This document shows, piece by piece, positions 58,396 through 64,000 of a stretch of DNA of 64,000 bases (positions are counted from its first letter, which is position 1; each line of letters opens with the position of its first letter). Where the stretch lies: positions 67,766,001-67,830,000 of the forward strand of contig OX419757.1 of the NCBI GenBank assembly GCA_948567375.1, read 5' to 3'. The notes under the pieces are model-generated. The model searched no databases, was not told the DNA's origin, and saw nothing but the letters and a program-made list of their open reading frames with translations. This DNA comes from Lunularia cruciata. Lineage: Eukaryota > Streptophyta > Marchantiopsida > Lunulariales > Lunulariaceae. The position numbers and the translations under genes are program-made.

Positions 58396-59252
58396 TTCTC
58401 ACAAGATTGGAAAAATTCTTGAACCTTGCATGCCATGTTTGACCACCACCATTGACGTGGTAGGGTACTCAAAGTCTTGTACACTCCCTTGTGACAAACA
58501 ATTAATAAGTCATGCACCTTCTTAAGTCATATCATTCATAGAGCTCCCATGGCTAGAACATAGATTTTGTTTGTCCAAAATAGACACCAATCTTTGATTG
58601 AAAAGGTGTTGTATTCCTTGTCATGGGCTGCAAGACTACTTTCCACAAGATGAAAGGAGAGGTCTTCTTATAAAGCAATCTTGAACTCTATATGTATCTT
58701 GAGTCTATCACATTGTCGTGATTTTTTCTATCACAAGAGATTCAAGAAGAATCTTCAAATCATGTTATCATGATAGTGCTTGAGAATGACATAGAACTTG
58801 AGTGCAAACCCGTTTGCACTCAAGCTTTATATCAAACATTGTAATTGTTCTTCCTATCAATGATGTAGATGCTTCATATGATCTAAATGTAAGGTCTACA
58901 ACAAGGGTTTGTGATTGGTTTGCATAATCACTTGTTTCTCTAAGAAGTAATATCTCCGTACCTTTGTAGCATATGCCAATTGTTCTTGATCTTAAATAGC
59001 ATAATAAATTTTTATTGTGCATAGTAAATAAGACACAAAGGCAATGGGATGTATTTATCTAGAAAGTCTTGTTGTAACATAATTCCAATGGCAAAGTTAG
59101 AAACATCAAAATCAACCACACAAGGTAGTTGAAGATCATATGGTTGGAGGATGGATAGACACTATATGCATCAATTTCTTGAATGATTCTTTGTGCTTGG
59201 TGGTCCACTCAAAAGCTTGATGTCTTCCTCAAGAGATCAATCAATGATATGG

Positions 59253-59967
59253 TGTAATACTCCAAGGATAGGAGACCTGAAGAGAAACACACCATGAGAA
59301 ACACACACTTTCACACTCAAACTCCGATGCCCCAAAGGTGCACCTTCTCTATGTTATATAGGTAAAGTGGATCTCCTCCAATGAAGCTCCACCATAGGAT
59401 TAGGTTCATAGATAGGTGACATGTCAGCAAGCTCCACCCTTGGATTACTTACTTGGATGGGTGACATGTCGGTCCTGGTCCTATTTGGTTGGTCAAACAA
59501 GCTTTGACTAGAGGGAATCTTTTAGGGAATCTTCTTGTAGGAATCTCAGAATCACATGGGTGAAGTACCGTTGGAAAGCTCTTGACAAGAAAATATTTGG
59601 GGTATATGCACATTTTCAAGGCCTAATTCATCCGTTTAGGCCTTCAAAATTGCCTTCAAAGATTTTAGGCATATTTTGGTTCCAACTCTATTAGTAGAAG
59701 TCCCCTTTTGGTGATACCTCTTTCTGATCTATTTTGACCATCATGTATAAAATCATTCCAGATGTTACCAATCCAATTCTCACCTTCAAATCATATGTCT
59801 AGCTATTGGTTCTAAGGTTTTCAAATCTATTTTGGTTTTCTGGCCTATTTGTAGAAGTACCCTTTTGGTGATACTTCTATCTGATCTATTTTGACCATCA
59901 TGTATAACATCATTCCAGATGTTACCAAACCAAATTTCACATTATATGGCTAGCTCTTGGTATTACA
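59253..59967 (-). repeat. Solo LTR, family A (long form), TSD TATGG
   Basis: Runs TGTAATACTCCAAGG to CTCTTGGTATTACA, 715 bp, with exact TATGG at 59248-59252 and 59968-59972. Inserted in the RT of the truncated chromovirus. Contains the internal duplication of the long subfamily. Confidence 0.9.
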
Positions 59968-60345
59968 TATGGGCACATTGAGCATAATAGTGGATGAATA
60001 ATTGGTAAAATCTTGCAAATCTATTAAATACTTGAACTTCTATGGCATCTTTAGGAGTAGGACAATTAGTAATAACCTTCATTTTCTCCTCTATCATTTT
60101 GATCTCCTCTGCTAAAACCTCATGGCCCAAGAACATAACCTCCTTTTGCCAAAAGGCACACTTGGACTTCTTGCCATAAAACTTCCATTGTTGTAGTCAT
60201 CTCAAGACTTCTTGGATGTGGTTCTTGTGTTTTGCTTCCATTTTAATGTGAATCAAATGTCATCCAAGAACACTATGTATAGATCCAATAGCTTATCTAA
60301 CACTTGAGCATTAGTACATAAACAACACCAAAAGGTGCCACTAGC
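59968..60345 (-). pseudogene. RT fragment of the truncated chromovirus
   Basis: Minus-strand frames read YIVFLDDI (near 60,260; catalytic loop), SKCAFWQKEVMFLGHEVLAE (60,175-60,115), EEKMKVITN and FARFYQLFIHYYAQ (near 59,980). The last block parallels LACFYQQFIHYYAH in the complete copy. Coding starts abruptly at about 60,345. Confidence 0.75.
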
Positions 60346-60429
60346 ATGAGAGAACTCCATTGGGTGAAATTTTGGCACATTTGCAAGCACAGACTAGGAG
60401 CATCCAAGTAGGTCAAGTTGAGGTGATCT

Positions 60430-62340
60430 CCTCATTTGGAAAAACTATTCTGCCAAGTCATATCAATGTTGCACTTCATTGTGCTGATCCAAGCACTCTT
60501 GCCATTGCAAAGGACATTGCAAACATTTGAGCCAAGCATGAAAAGGCAAAATTGGGTGGCCAAATGCCCATTCAAACCCTTTATAAAAATTTCATTGCCT
60601 CCAAAACCCCATCACTTGTTAAGTTTGACAATGAGCAACAAATTACACACCTATTTTTGGCCTTCAAAAGAGCAATTCAACTTGTAAAACTCCACCACAT
60701 GGTTCTTGTTATAGACATAACATACAAGACCAACAAGTTTCATATGTGTAATGTTCCGAGGTCATGAGAAACACCAAGAGAAACAAAAGAGAACAAACAT
60801 AAGAGAAACACCAAGGTTCATTCCTCAATTCTCTGATACCCCAAAGGAGCATTATCTTTATAATATAACAAAGAGAATCTACTCAAAGAGAACTACAACT
60901 TTGGATCAAATACATGAATTGGTGACCTTTCAGCAAGCTTCATCCTTAGATTAGCTGCATGGATTGGTTACATGTTTATCTTTGTCCTATTTGGTCAGTC
61001 AAACAAGTGTGACCAAAGAGAATATTTGGGGAATCTTCCTATAAGAAGCTAAAAATAACATGTGTAAGGTACAATTAGAAAGATCTCAATGAGATAAATA
61101 AGGAAGAAAAAAGCAATGTCTTTTTTCTTAGAGGGTGGAGAATATTCTATTTTTCAAGGCCTAATTCATTTTTTTAGGCTTCTAAAATTGGCTCTAAAGT
61201 TTTCAAGATGTTTTTGACCTCTACTCTATTAGTGGAAGTACTCTTTTGGTGACACCTCTACTTAATAGACCATCATATATAATATCACTAAAGATATTAC
61301 CAAGCCAATTTCCACATCTAGATAATTAATCTAGCTAATGGTATTACAATACGCCATTAGTGCATTGCATTGGTGTTTTGTCAATGTACCAAATCTTCAC
61401 CCCTTCTTTTGCTTCATGAAATCCGAAACCAAAATGGACTATAACGGGACTATTGACTCCATGAAGAGGATGTTTGAGTGAGCATTATATATTGAGGTTA
61501 TCATGATGTACCAAGAACAAGCACTCATTAAAGAGCCCCCCAAGGACCTATAACTTTTTGTACAATTCACACATATATAAGAAGGGACCCAAAATGACCT
61601 CTTTCCCAACTGACAACACGATAAGCTCAAACCTTAGACTGACCATCATTCCATGGAGAGCCTTTTTGCCACTGAAGGTAGGATCAGAGAACACCCTAAA
61701 TATGGACCAATAAAAAACAAAAATATTTTTGTTTTATGCTTTCACCTCAATACAACTAACCATCGAGGAATTTTCCTCACCAAGAGCGCTTGGGACAAAT
61801 GGGAAGGATGGTGGAAAGGCATAACCACCAAACTATCATTGGAAGCCTTTGATGAAGACTAACATGAGTTGAAGAAGGCCTGATCAAATACATCAAAGAG
61901 TAGTGGTGCCATTGAAAGAGATGTTTGCCTTGCCATGGATTAACAAATATAGACACATGGCTACATTTTCAATTCAAGGGTAGAAAGGGCTCACAATATG
62001 ATCAAGAATTACATTTTCATTTTAATAGCTCATCTTTGCACAACTTTTGACTGGCTATAAGATGCACACAAGGTAAAATTCCACAGGATCATGACCAAAA
62101 TATCCCACAAATGTTAAAAGAAAGAGACCAAATTCTACAAACAAATGTTTGGTGCGATAAATCATCAAATCTTGTGTAAAGTGCTACACATGGTTGTAGA
62201 CCAACTAGATGAACTTTACTAGATCCACAATCTCCTTGTCAATCCAAATTTGAGAAAGTTTGGTGGATCTCTTGCAAGCATAAGCTTCAAGCTCTCTAGT
62301 ACTAGTCAAAATTATTGGGTGTAGAAGACTTCAAAAACCA
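60430..62340 (+). pseudogene. MULE/FAR1-like transposase pseudogene
   Basis: Plus-strand frames read SLVKFDNEQQITHLFLAF (60,620-60,670) and VLVIDITYKTNKFH (about 60,703-60,744), the start of the MULE transposase domain with the D-x-TYKTN motif. After the solo LTR (60747-61348) reading continues PLVHCIGV, then in another frame SFAFMKSETKMDYN (about 61,400-61,445) and ALYIEVIMMYQEQALIKE. Further on, FALPWINKYRHM (near 61,940) matches the W-T/I-NK-x-x-H motif near the end of FAR1-type transposases. Frames are broken by stops. It may be a Mutator-like transposon relic or a decayed domesticated FAR1 relative; no terminal inverted repeats were found. Confidence 0.7.
60747..61348 (-). repeat. Solo LTR, family A (short form), TSD ATATG/ATACG
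   Basis: Runs TGTAATGTTCCGAGG to CTAATGGTATTACA, 602 bp, flanked by ATATG (60742-60746) and ATACG (61349-61353), one C/T change apart. Removing it with one duplication restores the transposase reading ...KTNKFH-x-PLVHCIG.... Family A promoter orientation is opposite to the transposase. Confidence 0.85.
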
Positions 62341-64000
62341 GTGGAATCTTTGGATTCTTGGAAACATTGTCTTGGCAAGCTAATTCTTTTCTTTCAAGAA
62401 TTTCAAGAATCTCTTGCAAAGAGTTTGGTCAATGCATTTTGAAATTGGCAGTGACACCAACAACAAGCAGTTTGCATGGAACTCCAAAATCTTGACAAGA
62501 TCAAAGTATCTAATGGAGCAATAGTTGATGAATTTGGCTTGCAAGATCCAGCGCAAGTAGGAGAAAAGGAAAGATTTCCAAATGTAGTCAATTGAAGCAA
62601 TGATCTCGGCTAGGCTAGAGCCTTGAAATGTTGAAAGAATTGTAGATGGAAGATGTTGATGAGTCAACACGACAGAACCATTTGTGTTTGAGCATGGTAC
62701 CATTGCCCATGATCCTCAAGTGACAACAATGCATAGTTGGCGTGTATGTGGTGTGCTTATGCATAACGCTTGTAGGTGTCATTAGAGGTAGCCCATGGAG
62801 AAAAAAACTCATTTATAGATGCAGAGGACCATGGACGTGATGTCTACCAACGAGTATAGCATATTGGGACCCTTGGTAGTGCAAGACTCATATTGAAAAA
62901 CAACAAATAGTGTAATTAATGAGGAAAATTCTTTGTTTCAATATCACCTTCAAAAGGCTTTTGGCCATGAAATCAATGAGATCCAAATTCTATTCTATAG
63001 CAAAATCAATTTCAGGTTCATTTGGTTGGGTGTCCATAAAATTTCCGGGCAAGTCGTTTGCCGTCAAGTCAAAGACCATTGAAATTTTTTGTGGATGCAT
63101 TTACATGAAATGTACAGGGTAATTAGATTTTCTCTAGTTCTACAACTACAAACAATAAGGTGTGGGGAAATTGGGTTAGAATTTGGAGGTAAGGAAATAA
63201 CATAAAGGTACAAGGAAATGATAGTAGCCTAAACTTATCAAAGAAATTGGAGAATAAACACTTAAAAATATATTAAATTTATATATTATTTTGATAAAAG
63301 TGGTGCATAATCTGAATAAAGTCATTCATTTACAAAATTGGTGATATTACATTCATGAGTTGCTAATAGCTAATTGCATAAAGAACTCATAATGTTGGTG
63401 ATACGATACCAAAAAATTACGATGCATAAATAGGATTGTGAGATAGTAAGGGAGTAGAGAGTATCACTCACTATAACACCTCTTTTGTTTATTTCTCCTT
63501 TTACCTCATCACTTTTGAAAGTTATCGGGGAACATTATACATAAAATACATTATCTAATTATTGGGTCTCACATAAAACCTTCACGTCTTAATTAATTTG
63601 TCTTTTTTCACATGCATAATTAAGTTCTATATATATATTATATTGCATTGATTTTATTTTAACAAATAAGGAAATTTTGTCTAATTTGGCTTTATTATGC
63701 GTTCTTTGTGCTACCAAGTCTACTTGCTAACTTGGTTGAGTGAAACATAACATAAGGTAAATTAGCCTTACACTCTTCACTTAACTTGGTATTTGAGTAT
63801 TCTTCCATTGAACACAATTTTAGACACCCGTTCATTCAACATTATAATAAAATATAATACTTATATTATTTACCAGAACATCGGTAAATTGAAATTGAAT
63901 GAATCAACCTGGTGGTTCAAATTTGTGTCTATTTTATCTGTGTTAAAGTTTTAAATGTTATTTCATGCACTTTGACTAAATATCGCTTGTGTCAAAATCC
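62341..64000. other. No gene recognised
   Basis: Short frames occur on both strands (for example 62703-62380 minus, 107 codons), none with recognisable domains. The first part may be the 3' end of the transposase relic. From about 63,200 the sequence is AT-rich. Confidence 0.5.

Larger units (their letters stand above)
56786..60345 (-). mobile_element. 5'-truncated chromovirus, same family as 36263-41852
   Basis: 3' LTR 56786-57247 (minus strand TGTAATAATACAG to CTTTTTACA). It is preceded on the minus strand by a PPT-like AGTAGTGGAGGAATA (about 57248-57262). Moving right: a decayed chromodomain (about 57,440-57,290; IEYKVIQKGY, LSHLQNAQTTILEFN), integrase (58,395-57,442), RNase H region (about 59,022-58,700), then RT (59,250-59,000 and 59,968-60,345, split by a solo LTR). 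Gag, protease, the first half of RT and the 5' LTR are missing; at about 60,345 a transposase pseudogene begins. Confidence 0.8.

Overview
The window looks like nuclear DNA of a land plant: two spliceosomal or RNA-binding genes of plant type, GT-AG introns, and a large mass of decayed retrotransposons. Tcn1-type chromodomain gypsy elements and the compact, GC-richer gene islands in AT-rich repeat DNA would fit a bryophyte (moss) or another seed-free plant, but that placement is an inference and I cannot name the species.

Only two genes are well supported. One is an intronless minus-strand gene (17619-18461) for the U4/U6.U5 tri-snRNP 27 kDa protein (SNRNP27 type). The other is a six-exon plus-strand gene (48394-53041) for a UBA2-type protein with two RRM domains. 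Each sits in an island of higher GC (about 16.6-20.4 kb and 47.6-54.9 kb). The rest is transposon-derived or AT-rich sequence without recognisable genes.

Layout: 0.56-3.4 kb, 5' part of a plus-strand gypsy element (terminal repeat plus gag) containing a tRNA-like SINE candidate; 3.4-8.0 kb, two short LTRs and a minus-strand gypsy (D); 8.0-14.3 kb, a minus-strand gypsy (F) with its 3' LTR; 14.3-16.6 kb, a LINE 3' fragment and a ~0.7 kb tandem repeat; 16.6-20.4 kb, SNRNP27 island; 20.5-23.1 kb, LINE fragment and AT-rich DNA; 23.1-36.26 kb, a minus-strand LINE split in frame by a 9.4 kb gypsy element (23949-33360) that ends in a PHD finger and has unusual split direct terminal repeats; 36.26-41.85 kb, a structurally complete but dead chromovirus with LTRs, PBS, PPT, chromodomain and TSD; 42-47.4 kb, a solo LTR and AT-rich DNA; 47.4-55.2 kb, UBA2 island bordered by possible LINE tails; 56.8-60.3 kb, a 5'-truncated minus-strand chromovirus; 60.4-62.3 kb, a MULE/FAR1-like transposase pseudogene.

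One LTR family (family A, ends TGTAATAC...GTATTACA) occurs seven times. Six are solo LTRs with 5-bp target duplications, inserted into five older elements or unclassified sequence; the seventh still adjoins element F. Flawed duplications in the window differ only by C/T changes, as expected from deamination of methylated cytosine. The most unusual candidate is the PHD-finger gypsy with split repeats.
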